Origin: Hondaea fermentalgiana | Taxonomy: Eukaryota; Sar; Bigyra; Thraustochytrida; Thraustochytriidae | Assembly: GCA_014084085.1 (NCBI GenBank) | Contig: NPFB01000090.1 | Span: forward strand, 1 to 27,082 | Reading direction: 5' to 3' | DNA length: 27,082 bases | In this document: piece after piece, positions 17,931 to 26,287 of the stretch | Position numbering within the stretch: the stretch's first letter is position 1 | Layout of the letters: each line of letters opens with the position of its first letter | Program-made: the position numbers and the translations under genes | Notes under the pieces: generated by a model | Told to the model about the DNA's origin: nothing | The model's input: the letters and a program-made list of their open reading frames with translations, nothing else | Databases searched by the model: none

Positions 17931-20429
17931 TCAGATTCGCTGGTTGCGGCGCTGGTTGCGGCGCGGTGCCGGTGACGACGCAATCTTGGCCTTTTTCGCC
18001 GCGCGACGCGGACCAAGATCGTCGACACCCATTGCCTTGAGCTTTTCCGCCTCAGGTCTTTCCTCGTCGTCAGAGGCCGCCTCGAAGTCGTCTTCATTCT
18101 GGCCTTCGCGGTCCGAAACATTGTCACTTGCGGCAGATACCTCCTCTTCCTCGTCATCATCTTGCTCATCCTTCTCGTCGTTGTCGTCTTCTTCGTCATC
18201 ATCCTCATAGTCCACCTGGATGCTGTCGTCCTGATCATCGTTGCGAATAGAGGGAGCCCGGTAAGTTTCGAGCTTTTTATTGGCCAATACATTATCGAGA
18301 ACTTTGACGCGGAGCGCTGAGTTATTGGTCTCATGCACGAGCTCAACGTTTCCGTTGTTGGCGAGCTGCAAGGAGGCCAAGAAAGCACGACACACCTCAA
18401 ACTGTTCGACAATTCTCGGCTCTTCCTCGTTGGCATCCTCCTCCTCCTCCTCTTCTCCAGTTGTAACAGGGTCATTCTTCATCTTCTTCTTCGTTCTATT
18501 TGAAGATGAGGAGGGGGAATCCGTGGATAGCGCTCCGAGGCGTGCGCTGAGTTCAGCAAAAGTGACTTCTCCATCATTTCCGTCGGTTGAAGGAGACGAG
18601 CCGATGGCCACGGACGCCTCGCGAAAGCGTGTGAGAATGCGCTCGCCATATGCATGAATGTCAAAAGGAGGACGCTCGGTTTGTGATTCCAGAAAAGGCT
18701 CGATTCGGTCTTCCCATTGGCGCACGCGTGCGTGCAGCTTGGACTCGGAAGCCCACTGGTTTGCCGATTCCATGTATTGTTGTAAATGTGCGCGGACCAT
18801 GTCGACATACGAGTCCGGAGCTGTGGAGCCAAGCACGGCCTCATCGAGATGCAGGCCGGGTCTTGCATCAAAGCCGTGATGGTTTTCGTCCTCAGACCCA
18901 TATCCCCCAAAGTCCAAGTCACCACCGCCCTGATACATGTCGTCGTCGTCGGCATCGCCTCCGTCCATGCTCTCGAGATCATTGTCGGCCACACTTTCAA
19001 AGGCAAGGTGCATCGCCGCTGCCTCTTCTTCATCGTCGAGACGCTGCCCTTGAGCATCCGCATCCTGATCATCTTGTTCAGCCTGCGCGGAACGCTTGGA
19101 CTTTTGCAATTCCCGAAGAGCGCGTCTTCGCTCAGTAGCATAGGCGCGGAACTCAGGGAAGAGAACCATATCGGGTCGCAGTGGTAGTTTCGTCACTAGT
19201 CGCGGGTTTGCAGCCACGGAAAACAGCAGATCCTGGTATGCGCGGCGCAGTGGTGCAGAAATGCCCGTCCCGGTCGAGGCGTCTTTTCGTAAGCTTGCAG
19301 GCACCTTCCAGGTTTTACCCGGCTTGAGCGGTCGCTGGTCGCGAGTGCGACCTTCCTCGTGTGGATCAAGGCGCGCCCAGGGATCCGTTGCTTCGCTGTC
19401 GTCGTCATACTCGTCGTAGTCGTCACCTTGCACAAAGTCATCGTCTCCATCTTCATAATCTCCCATCTCTCGTCGCATTTCGGTTCGCTTGCGCTGGAGG
19501 TCTGTGCTTGGCGGAACCATCGCACCCTGGCGAAGCCCCAGTGATGTCTCTTGCTCGCTTGGAGACTGGTATCCGTCGGCGCCATCGTTGCCCTCAAAAT
19601 CCATGCCATCACCGCCGCCAACGTCCCCCGTGTCAGCGAAGAAAAAGGGGGCCTCCTCGGCGCCTTGCGAGTCCGCATCATGCATGTTACCAACGTCGCT
19701 GTCGTTGTCGTTTGTGTCAGCCGCTCGGCGATCGTGGATGCTGGGCCGTCCCTTTTCGAGAATGAAGGCACCCGACGCATCAATTCCGCAGTTCATCATG
19801 TTAAATCCTGCGCTGCTGTCGCCCTGACCCGCGCGGCCGGCAAGAAGTGCAAGAGGAACCCTCTCGCGCAGGCCTTGTGAGCGATCACCACGACTTTCAT
19901 CTGGCTTGAGGAGCGTGTTTTGCGCAATGGGAATGACGTCGTCGAGCAGGAGAAAGAGCTCGCGCTCCTCGAGGCCGACATCGGCGAGACTCTTGCGCGC
20001 TTTGCGTCTCTTCTTTCCGTCGGCAGGCGCCACTGCGTCCTCCTCGCGGGCGTCGCACAGCAAGTCGAGCGTCTGAAACACGAGCGAATAGAGGAACTCG
20101 ACCTTTTTGCTGTACACGAGAGTGGAATTCTGGACCACGAGTGCGGCCTCTGCAAAGTTGAGTCCAAGATCGCCTCCCTCGATGTTGATGCGCAGCGCAT
20201 CGAGCTCTTCGAGGTAGCTCGTGAGTTCTGTGGCGATGTCAATATTCCAGTTTTCGGCCATGTCGCGAATTGGTTTTAGCAGGTGCGCGAATTTCTTGGT
20301 CTCGTCGCCCGTCTCGTCCTCGTCGCCGGCCTCCTCCTGTTGACGCTTTTTCATTTGCGGTGCAAGATCATCCTCCTCCATGTCGTCTTGTACATTGTCC
20401 TCGTGCTGGGTGTTGCGTCGCCTGCCCAT
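17931..20429 (-). CDS. NCAPH2: Condensin II kleisin-like subunit H2
   Basis: 832 residues from ATG 20429, the first ATG of the frame; the frame extends upstream only through a Lys-rich stretch lacking one. Residues 47-135 match the conserved N-terminus of CAP-H2: FAHLLKPIRDM, ELTSYLEELD, LNFAEAALVVQNS, VYSKKVEFLYSLVFQTLD. Residues 540-603 match its C-terminal region (HARVRQWEDRIEPFLESQ, PPFDIHAYGERIL), and 670-713 carry VCRAFLASLQLAN. Condensin II compacts chromosomes in the nucleus, and H2 bridges SMC2/SMC4 with CAP-D3 and CAP-G2. Between the conserved blocks lie several very acidic insertions (Asp/Glu/Tyr), and the C-terminus is a 60-residue acidic tract followed by a basic tail (RRAAKKAKI, RRNQRRNQRI). 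The length is greater than the roughly 600 residues of the human protein because of these insertions. The assignment rests on recalled motif order and is strong. Confidence 0.9.
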   Translation of the reverse strand: MGRRRNTQHEDNVQDDMEEDDLAPQMKKRQQEEAGDEDETGDETKKFAHLLKPIRDMAENWNIDIATELTSYLEELDALRINIEGGDLGLNFAEAALVVQNSTLVYSKKVEFLYSLVFQTLDLLCDAREEDAVAPADGKKRRKARKSLADVGLEERELFLLLDDVIPIAQNTLLKPDESRGDRSQGLRERVPLALLAGRAGQGDSSAGFNMMNCGIDASGAFILEKGRPSIHDRRAADTNDNDSDVGNMHDADSQGAEEAPFFFADTGDVGGGDGMDFEGNDGADGYQSPSEQETSLGLRQGAMVPPSTDLQRKRTEMRREMGDYEDGDDDFVQGDDYDEYDDDSEATDPWARLDPHEEGRTRDQRPLKPGKTWKVPASLRKDASTGTGISAPLRRAYQDLLFSVAANPRLVTKLPLRPDMVLFPEFRAYATERRRALRELQKSKRSAQAEQDDQDADAQGQRLDDEEEAAAMHLAFESVADNDLESMDGGDADDDDMYQGGGDLDFGGYGSEDENHHGFDARPGLHLDEAVLGSTAPDSYVDMVRAHLQQYMESANQWASESKLHARVRQWEDRIEPFLESQTERPPFDIHAYGERILTRFREASVAIGSSPSTDGNDGEVTFAELSARLGALSTDSPSSSSNRTKKKMKNDPVTTGEEEEEEDANEEEPRIVEQFEVCRAFLASLQLANNGNVELVHETNNSALRVKVLDNVLANKKLETYRAPSIRNDDQDDSIQVDYEDDDEEDDNDEKDEQDDDEEEEVSAASDNVSDREGQNEDDFEAASDDEERPEAEKLKAMGVDDLGPRRAAKKAKIASSPAPRRNQRRNQRI

Positions 20430-20856
20430 CTTCTTTTTCTTCTCCTTCTTCTTCTTCTTCTCTACACCGTGTTGCTCTCCTTGCACGCCTCGACCTCGTC
20501 CTTATCCTCGTCCTGGAGCTCGGGACCGCACCAAGCAAGACCAGGAGACCCCGGGAGAGGGAAAATCTCAAAAAAGCAGCTCGGCCTCGCCTCGCACGCG
20601 CTAGCCGCGCGGAGTTCCCCAGTCCAGCGGCGTGCGCGCGAGCGAGCGAGACGGCGAGGTGAAGGGAGTTGCGGGGAGGCGGTTGCGCGCGGGCTGGGCG
20701 CGGCGGCCTTCGAGTTTTGCGCGCGAGATCCCGCCGATCGCGCGCTAACCGCCGCCGAAACCGCTACGCGCGCCGTTTCACAACGATCGCGTAACGGGTC
20801 CTTGGACTGGCACGAGTTTCTTGTTGCAAACTCGAGATCGAGGCGGCTTCGCGACC
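20430..20856. other. Divergent promoter region NCAPH2/PPTase
   Basis: This is 427 bp between two divergent starts. The NCAPH2 side (20430-20465) is CTTCTT-rich, giving a Lys-type leader on the minus strand. The middle is GC-rich (20590-20780, with GCGCGC runs). I found no separate gene and no recognisable TATA box. Confidence 0.5.
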
Positions 20857-21732
20857 ATGAGCACGGAGCAGCAGCAGCAGCAGCAGCAGCAGCCGCAAAA
20901 GGACGAGGATGGCGGAGCGGCTGCCGCAGAGGCTCCAGTCCAGGCGTGGGCGCTGAGCGTGGCGAGATGGGCGCCGGAAGATGCGGTCCGGGCCAAGCTC
21001 GAGGAGGGCCTGCAGCCCGAGGAGAAGGAGCGCGTGCGCAAGTTCAGGTTCGAGGTGGACCGCAACAGGGCTCTTGCGGGCCGCGTGATGACGCGGGAAA
21101 TGGCGGCCAAAATGCTGAGCGTGGCGCCGGCGATGATTGTGCTGCAGAGGACAGAGATGGGCAAGCCTTTTGTGGCGCAGCCCGATCCAGGGTCCTTTAG
21201 CTTTAATCTTTCGCATCATGGCGACTGGGTGGTCCTCATGGCGCACCCATCAAGATGCGTGGGCGTGGACATTATGAAGTACGAGGATCCAAAGGGTTCG
21301 CGTAGTATCGAAGACTTTTTCACAACCATGCGAAGCTCGTTCACGCCTGGCGAATGGGAGCGCATTCGGCTCGGGGATAAAGATGACGCTCTTGGGTCTG
21401 CACACTTGCAACGCTTCTACAAGTACTGGAGCTTGAAAGAGGCCTACTTGAAGGCGATCGGCATTGGCATCGGGTTCGGTTTACAGCGCGCTTCTTTTTT
21501 TCTTGATGAGACATCTGGATTAGCCAAGCTCGATCTCGATGGCGTGCGGGATACCAAGTTTACCTTTCGTCTGTCAGAGCTGGACTCAGAACACTGCGTA
21601 GCCGTTGCAATCGAAACCAGCCCCAAAGACGCCGATTCGGGACCGAGCGTCGTCTGGACGCGCATGAATGCCATTGAGACGAACGATGAAGGGAGAGCTA
21701 TTTTGGTACCAAGCAAAGAAGCACCTTCATGA
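20857..21732 (+). CDS. 4'-phosphopantetheinyl transferase (AASDHPPT/Sfp type)
   Basis: 291 residues from ATG 20857; the frame upstream lacks an ATG. It begins MSTE and a Gln8 tract, then Asp/Glu/Ala linker. The enzyme part (about 30-260) matches AASDHPPT-type proteins: ALAGRVMTREM, TEMGKPFV, FSFNLSHHGDWVVL, then VGVDIMKYEDPKG with metal-binding Asp138. FYKYWSLKEAYLKAIG has Lys194, Glu195 and Lys199, and GIGFGLQR closes the core. It transfers the phosphopantetheine arm from CoA to a serine on acyl-carrier or related carrier proteins, activating fatty-acid synthase, polyketide or PUFA synthases and aminoadipate reductase. In a thraustochytrid the ACP-rich PUFA synthase would be a natural target, which is inference since no such synthase is in the window. 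The last 30 residues are polar and not conserved. Confidence 0.93.
   Translation: MSTEQQQQQQQQPQKDEDGGAAAAEAPVQAWALSVARWAPEDAVRAKLEEGLQPEEKERVRKFRFEVDRNRALAGRVMTREMAAKMLSVAPAMIVLQRTEMGKPFVAQPDPGSFSFNLSHHGDWVVLMAHPSRCVGVDIMKYEDPKGSRSIEDFFTTMRSSFTPGEWERIRLGDKDDALGSAHLQRFYKYWSLKEAYLKAIGIGIGFGLQRASFFLDETSGLAKLDLDGVRDTKFTFRLSELDSEHCVAVAIETSPKDADSGPSVVWTRMNAIETNDEGRAILVPSKEAPS
20869..20892 (+). repeat. Coding (CAG)8 tract, poly-Gln near the N-terminus
   Basis: Eight uninterrupted CAG codons encode Gln5-Gln12 of the phosphopantetheinyl transferase. Length variation between strains is likely. Confidence 0.95.
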
Positions 21733-22196
21733 GGTATAGGCCTGCACTGAAGCGGAAAGGAGCAGCAATGTATGCATCATTAATGGGGCCATGGTACACC
21801 GAATCAGGAAGGAGCTATGATGCTTGAGCATCTTTGGGCGAAAAAGAAGAAGGCGAAGCGGGATGAAACAACAATGCATAAGCAACAGCAAGGCGTTTCT
21901 GCTCGCAAGCCGTGTAATAGATCTTTTCGGCAAGCTATCCATGGATTTCGCACACACGATCGCGAAGGTGGGCGGCAGCAAGATTTGCAGGGACCTAGCC
22001 TTCTTGCTTGTCTGTTTTACTTTTCTCCACATGAGAAAGATGTTTCCGAATAAAAGTGACACTCTGTCAGTTCCTTCAACGAAGAAAGTTTATTTATTTT
22101 TTTCGTCGCGAAAATCTGAGGGAGAATCCGAGCGGGCGCTTGCATACATACATCACAAAGAAAGAAAAATATAGTCGAGAAAGGGTAATGTTCTAT
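21733..22196. other. Convergent 3' intergenic, AT-richer
   Basis: This lies between the stops of the PPTase (+) and TrpA (-) genes. It holds TTTATTTATTTTTTTC and AAGAAAGAAAAATATAG runs and no protein-like frame. A plus-strand open frame beginning at 22056 continues antisense through trpA and is a shadow. Confidence 0.55.
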
Positions 22197-23000
22197 CTAC
22201 TCGTCGCTGGTGACACTCTTGACAAAGGACCGAACGGCATCGCACTGGGCATCGATGCTCTCGCCAGCGTTCTTGATGGTCTTGATGACAACACTGCCCA
22301 TGACGGCGCCATCGGCGTAGTTGTTCACCTCGACCACATGTTGGCGGGTGTTGAGACCAAAGCCAACAGCCAGAGGAATCTTAAAGTGAGACTTGACGCG
22401 ATCCGTGAACTCCTTGAGGTCCTCGGGGAGCTTGTCGCGAGCGCCGGTGATGCCGGTCACAGACACGCAGTACACATATCCGGATCCGAACTGTGCGACC
22501 TCGCCAAGGCGCTTGTCCGTGGAGGTGGGAGCAACGAGTGGAACGTAGGCAAGTTCGCCAGCAGCGCAGGTCTTGGCGAAGCGCTCGGCCTCGGGGCCAG
22601 ACAGGTCGACCGCGATGAAGCCGCTAATGGTCGCTTCCCTGCAGTCCTCGACGAGCTTCTCCTCGCCGTACTGAGCAAAGGGATTCCAGTAGCCCATGAG
22701 AATAACTGGCACAGTGAGACCCTTTCCTCGCGCCTCCTTGACCATGGCGAGGCAATCAGCGACCGTGACGCCGTGCTGAAGCGCGACAAAGCTAGACTCC
22801 TGGACGACGGGGCCGTCGGCAAGAGGATCAGAGAATGGCATGCCGAGCTCGATCACATCAGCGCCACCTTCCTGCATGGCGAGCATGATGGGCACGGTGG
22901 CCGCCTTCTCCGGGTAGCCCGCGGTCACATACGGGATGAAGGCTGCGCGCTTCTCCTCGGCCGTCTTGGCAAAAGTCTTCTCCAGGTCGGCGATGGTCAT
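22197..23000 (-). CDS. trpA: Tryptophan synthase alpha chain, free-standing
   Basis: 267 residues from ATG 23000. It is a complete TIM-barrel alpha subunit: AAFIPYVTAGYPE, VIELGMPFSDPLADGP with catalytic Glu51 and Asp62, VPVILMGYWNPFAQYGEE, GFIAVDLSGPEAE, YVPLVAPTSTDKRL, YVYCVSVTGITGAR and PLAVGFGLNTRQHV. The enzyme cleaves indole-3-glycerol phosphate to indole and glyceraldehyde 3-phosphate and passes indole to the beta subunit. The stop follows directly after the alpha domain, so no beta domain is fused, unlike fungal Trp5. The sequence nevertheless resembles the fungal/eukaryotic alpha domain (MPFSDPLADGP, PTSTDKRL). Upstream the frame is open for about 50 codons with an Arg/Ala-rich leader-like composition but no ATG. 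Start at 23000 is therefore the conservative choice; a transit peptide reached through an upstream exon is possible. Confidence 0.92.
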   Translation of the reverse strand: MTIADLEKTFAKTAEEKRAAFIPYVTAGYPEKAATVPIMLAMQEGGADVIELGMPFSDPLADGPVVQESSFVALQHGVTVADCLAMVKEARGKGLTVPVILMGYWNPFAQYGEEKLVEDCREATISGFIAVDLSGPEAERFAKTCAAGELAYVPLVAPTSTDKRLGEVAQFGSGYVYCVSVTGITGARDKLPEDLKEFTDRVKSHFKIPLAVGFGLNTRQHVVEVNNYADGAVMGSVVIKTIKNAGESIDAQCDAVRSFVKSVTSDE

Positions 23001-23692
23001 CTTCTCCGCGTGAAGTGCACGAAGCAAGCCTACGACACGGTACCTTTGAGAGAGCAGGAAGGAGGGACGCGGAGCGGCGGCAGCAACAGCAGCAGCACGT
23101 ACACGACCTCTGCGGCGATCTGCGAGATTGTTTTGCGCGGCGGAGTGAGCGAGTGAGTCAATTAGGTGTTAGTGAAATCGGAGTGGACGCACGGCACGCA
23201 CGCCGCGCATTAGCCCTTAATCAACCAACGAGTGGCTGCCACCTTAAGAAGAAGGCCTTTGATTAGTGAAGGACGTCATCGCGCGCCGCATGTTCCTACA
23301 TAGTATGGAGGTCTCAGTACAGGAACGAACAGCATTGATCGCCTTAAAGATATGGGAAGCGCGCTTCCGAGACATCGTCGGGGGCGGCGGCGGCGGCGAC
23401 TCAGAGGTCTTGGTTTGACGTTCAGAGAATCATGGACGTGGCTTGTAGGAGGTAGCGACTTTGATCGAATTGTGCAAGATGCTTTCTTTTTTTTTGCAAA
23501 AGTTCCTTTTATTTGCGGTAAGAGACCAAACCTCGCGCGTCAGAACACCCCAACCCCCAAAATAATAACATTGCATCTTGGAAACTTCGTCGTGTATAGT
23601 AGCCACGGCGCAAGAAAATATGTTGCATGATTTGTTTGCGAGCGAAAGATACATACGCGGACCAAACGTGATATCAGCTCTTTGGACAGCAA
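23001..23692. other. Intergenic between trpA start and GT31 3' end
   Basis: 23001-23160 includes an in-frame, Arg/Ala-rich, ATG-less extension of trpA. Beyond that I see no protein-like frame. GGC/GGCGGCGGC repeats lie at 23376-23399 and a T-rich run at about 23485-23494. It should contain the trpA promoter and the 3' flank of the galactosyltransferase gene, whose minus-strand stop is at 23693. Confidence 0.5.
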
Positions 23693-25527
23693 TCAGGGAC
23701 GGAGCGCACGGAGGTTTTCTCTGACCATCCAGAGATAGTGAATCTCGTCCCAAAATACGTAAATGGGGATGCGCGACTTGCGCGAGATGACGGCAGGGAC
23801 ATGCTCATCGGGATTCTTCTTGAGCTTATCAGCGATCTCGCGCGAGAAGAATTTGGAGGAAAGATAGGTGTCTTTTGGGTCGTAGAGATACTTTTCGAAT
23901 CTCTCGAGATCGCTTGGGTCCTTGTACCAATGAAAGGCTATGGGTGTTTCGCTGCCTGTGAGGTTTACGAAGAAGTGCTTGCAATCGGTGAGTTAGAATG
24001 CTGAGTCACAACTGAAGCTTCGGAAGCGCGTAGAAAAAAAAAACGTACAGCAAACGGAGGTTTCTGGCTTTTTGTCTGTGCGCAAAAGAAAGCAGGCGAT
24101 GGTGGTTTGAGCGGGTCAGATAACTTGCATAACACCCAGAGAGAAGGCCGAGATTGATGAACTTACACCAATACCAAGACGTCGTGCCCGGACGCTTGCG
24201 AAGAAAGAGCGCATCGGAAACGCGAAAGATGTTGACCTTTTCGAAGCCGTACTGATCGGTGATTGATGTAGCCGGAATGCCCACTTGGTCCATGCAAATG
24301 GCCTCCACAAGCTCCTGCGAGGCGCCATCTCGATCGACACAGCGATTACGATCAAATTTATCGCGCGAGCCATACTCTCGTGGCATCTTCTTGTAGACAG
24401 GAACAACTTTTTTCAGCGCGCCGCGGCTAACGCCGACCCAGGCACCGTTAACGAATGGTTTCGGGGCCTGATGAGACACGTGACCAAAGTAGCGCGGCTC
24501 TTCGGGATCCCAGTCGTTGAGAGCAAAGTGCAATTTGGCAAACTCGACGAAGAAGTAAGTGTCGTCGTCAATTTTTGCAAAAAAGTCTGCTTGGTCGAGG
24601 TCGTTGTCATAAATGTAGTCCCAAGCGCGCCAAACCTTTTCCCAAATGTGCCGACAAGGCACCTTGTTACCGAACTGAGTGCAAGACGCGTCTGTATGAG
24701 CGAGATGTGAGAGATCGTGTGAGTCGGGAACGAAGTTTCAGAGCGCACATGGCGTGTTTAGGATTCTTTGCGCGAGCGTGGGGGTTTCCTTACAACTTAC
24801 TGGTGTACTTTTTGTCCCGTTGCATTTCGTCATTTTTGCGCACGAGCGGAAGCTGGACCATTTCCACTTGGACTTCGGGGTCGTCGCTTGGGAAATACTT
24901 GGGAAAGCTTTCTCCCTCGGGTGCAGGGTCTATGAAAAGCTTGATGATATCGCAGCGCCTGCCCCAGGTCGAGATAACAGCGCGAATCTTGTCCATGCGA
25001 TGCCGCGCGAAAATGGTGGGAACCATGCAGTAGAATCGAAAGGATTCCATCTTTGCTTTCATTTCAGACAGAGGGGTTTGGTGCAGCGAATCGCGATGCT
25101 CTATAGACTCGGTATTAGAGCTCGACTTTACTTTTGCGGCGTTGGTAGCGGAGGACTCGGCACTGAGGGTCTGCAATTGTGTCTTGAGCGCCTCATTTTC
25201 GTCGTGCATGTGCCGCAGTGAGGTTTCAAGCCTCGTCAGCTTGGAGCGTGTAATGACGTCTAGAACGAGCTGACTGTCGTCTGCCGAGGTGGCCGCCAGC
25301 TGGCCTGGAGGAGGTGTGCCCACGAGCTGTACTTGATATAAGAAAAAGTAGCCTCCGAGGAGGAGGATGACTGCCAAAGTGATGCCGAGTGTTTTGCGTT
25401 TGCGTGAACCTTGCACCGATGCAAGTTCGCCTCGTTTGTACGTCTTGCTGCCGAGCTTGGGTCGCAGAAAGTGCGACGAAGACGAGGTGCCATCGCCAAC
25501 GTCGTCGCTTGAGGGTTGGTAGAGCAT
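23693..25527 (-). CDS. Glycosyltransferase family 31 (core-1 beta-1,3-galactosyltransferase-like), three exons
   Basis: Exons are 25527-24801, 24691-24167 and 23955-23693; together 1515 nt, exactly in frame, giving 504 residues. Both introns begin GTAAGT and end AG, and both are phase 1. The protein is a type II Golgi-type enzyme: cytosolic tail rich in basic residues (41-45), membrane anchor about 47-68, stem with a helical stretch at 87-120. The catalytic part starts at FYCMVPTIFARHRM with AVISTWGRRCD. It has the DxD-type metal/UDP-sugar motif IDDDTYFF (Asp284-286), FGHVSHQAPKPFVNGAWVGVSRG and a C-terminal WCSETPIAFHWYKD. This order resembles C1GALT1-like GT31 enzymes, which add galactose to protein O-glycans. 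The last exon joins at that Cys, so the intron-2 choice restores a conserved motif. Donor and acceptor sugar specificity is inferred. ATG 25527 is the first Met; the frame extends a few codons upstream without one. Confidence 0.88.
23956..24166 (-). other. Intron 2 of the GT31 gene (211 bp)
   Basis: On the minus strand the donor GTAAGTTC follows TATTGGT and the acceptor CTCACAG precedes GCAGCGAAACACC. The splice is phase 1, joining T and GC to make the Cys of WCSETP. An alternative acceptor 22 bp upstream (TTGCAAG) would shift the frame, so this choice is the only good one seen. Confidence 0.8.
24692..24800 (-). other. Intron 1 of the GT31 gene (109 bp)
   Basis: On the minus strand the donor is ACCA|GTAAGTTG and the acceptor GCTCATACAG|ACGCG, with a pyrimidine-rich run before the AG. 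The splice is phase 1 and gives Asn followed by ASCTQFGNKVPCRH. Reading through instead meets an in-frame TAA right after the donor. Confidence 0.88.
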
Positions 25528-26287
25528 GATGCCTCCCACCGTTCAAAGCCCGTTGTTGTCGCAGCGACGATCGCTGCAAGCCTCTCTGCGTGCTTGTCTC
25601 GGAGCTTGACGGCTTGCGCTCGCCAAGGAAGCGATGTGCGCGCGCCCTCGCGCACGACTTGGATTCCCCACCGGCCTACAGCGAAGCTGGCGCGCGTTGA
25701 TGATGCTGATCAATTGATGTTTGATTGAATGATTGACCGATTGGCAACCGCCTCATCGTGTCGTGTATGATCCACCCTCACACACGATTATAATAGGCCA
25801 GAAGGGTAGGGGTTCTGGGCCACCCTCTACAGAAGCTTGGCCAATGTGCTGAGATAGAGCGAAACGAAAGAAGCTGCTTGAGCTCAGCGAAAGAAGAAGG
25901 GTCGATACTAGAGCGAAACGAAAGAAGAGCCTGCGCAGCTAGCTTGATAAACGCAAACTGTACGAAAGAAGAAAAGAAAGCCTCTTCAGTTGGGCTTACT
26001 TCTTTACGATAATCTCGAGCTTGGCGTGCACTTTCCCTTTGTGCGATCACGCTGTACATCCCGTCTCCTCTCAGCACTCTGCAAATGAAGGAAGTAGCGC
26101 GTTTAGATAAAACAAGAAGTAAGAGACAAGGAAAACAACAACAAATGAAGCGAGCAAAATAAATTCCCAGCAAGCGATCCAAAAGGTAAGGAAAGGCGGC
26201 AGGTAGAGATGGAAGGGTGTCAGAGGACCACCAGCACGGGCGCGGCAAAAGCATGGCAAGGGGGCTTGCTGCATGACGAGCCTCTCT
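25528..26287. other. Intergenic between GT31 start and ILV6 3' end
   Basis: There is no supported gene. A 158-codon minus-strand open frame (stop at 25778, ATG at about 26254) has no recognisable motif and reads through repeats; I reject it. A direct repeat AGAGCGAAACGAAAGAAG occurs at 25857-25874 and 25911-25928. The segment should contain the GT31 promoter and the 3' flank of the ILV6-like gene. Confidence 0.5.
25857..25928. repeat. Two copies of an 18-bp direct repeat, 54 bp apart
   Basis: AGAGCGAAACGAAAGAAG is found perfectly at 25857-25874 and 25911-25928. Related GCGAAAGAAG is also present at 25888-25897, so the motif recurs three times in about 70 bp. Confidence 0.85.

Noticed and set aside
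22056..23156. 366-codon plus-strand frame over trpA
   Set aside because: It is antisense to a well-supported enzyme gene whose own frame contains the full conserved motif set.
25778..26254. 158-codon minus-strand frame between the GT31 and ILV6-like genes
   Set aside because: No motif, Cys/Phe/Leu-rich start and repeat-derived end; composition unlike the neighbouring genes.
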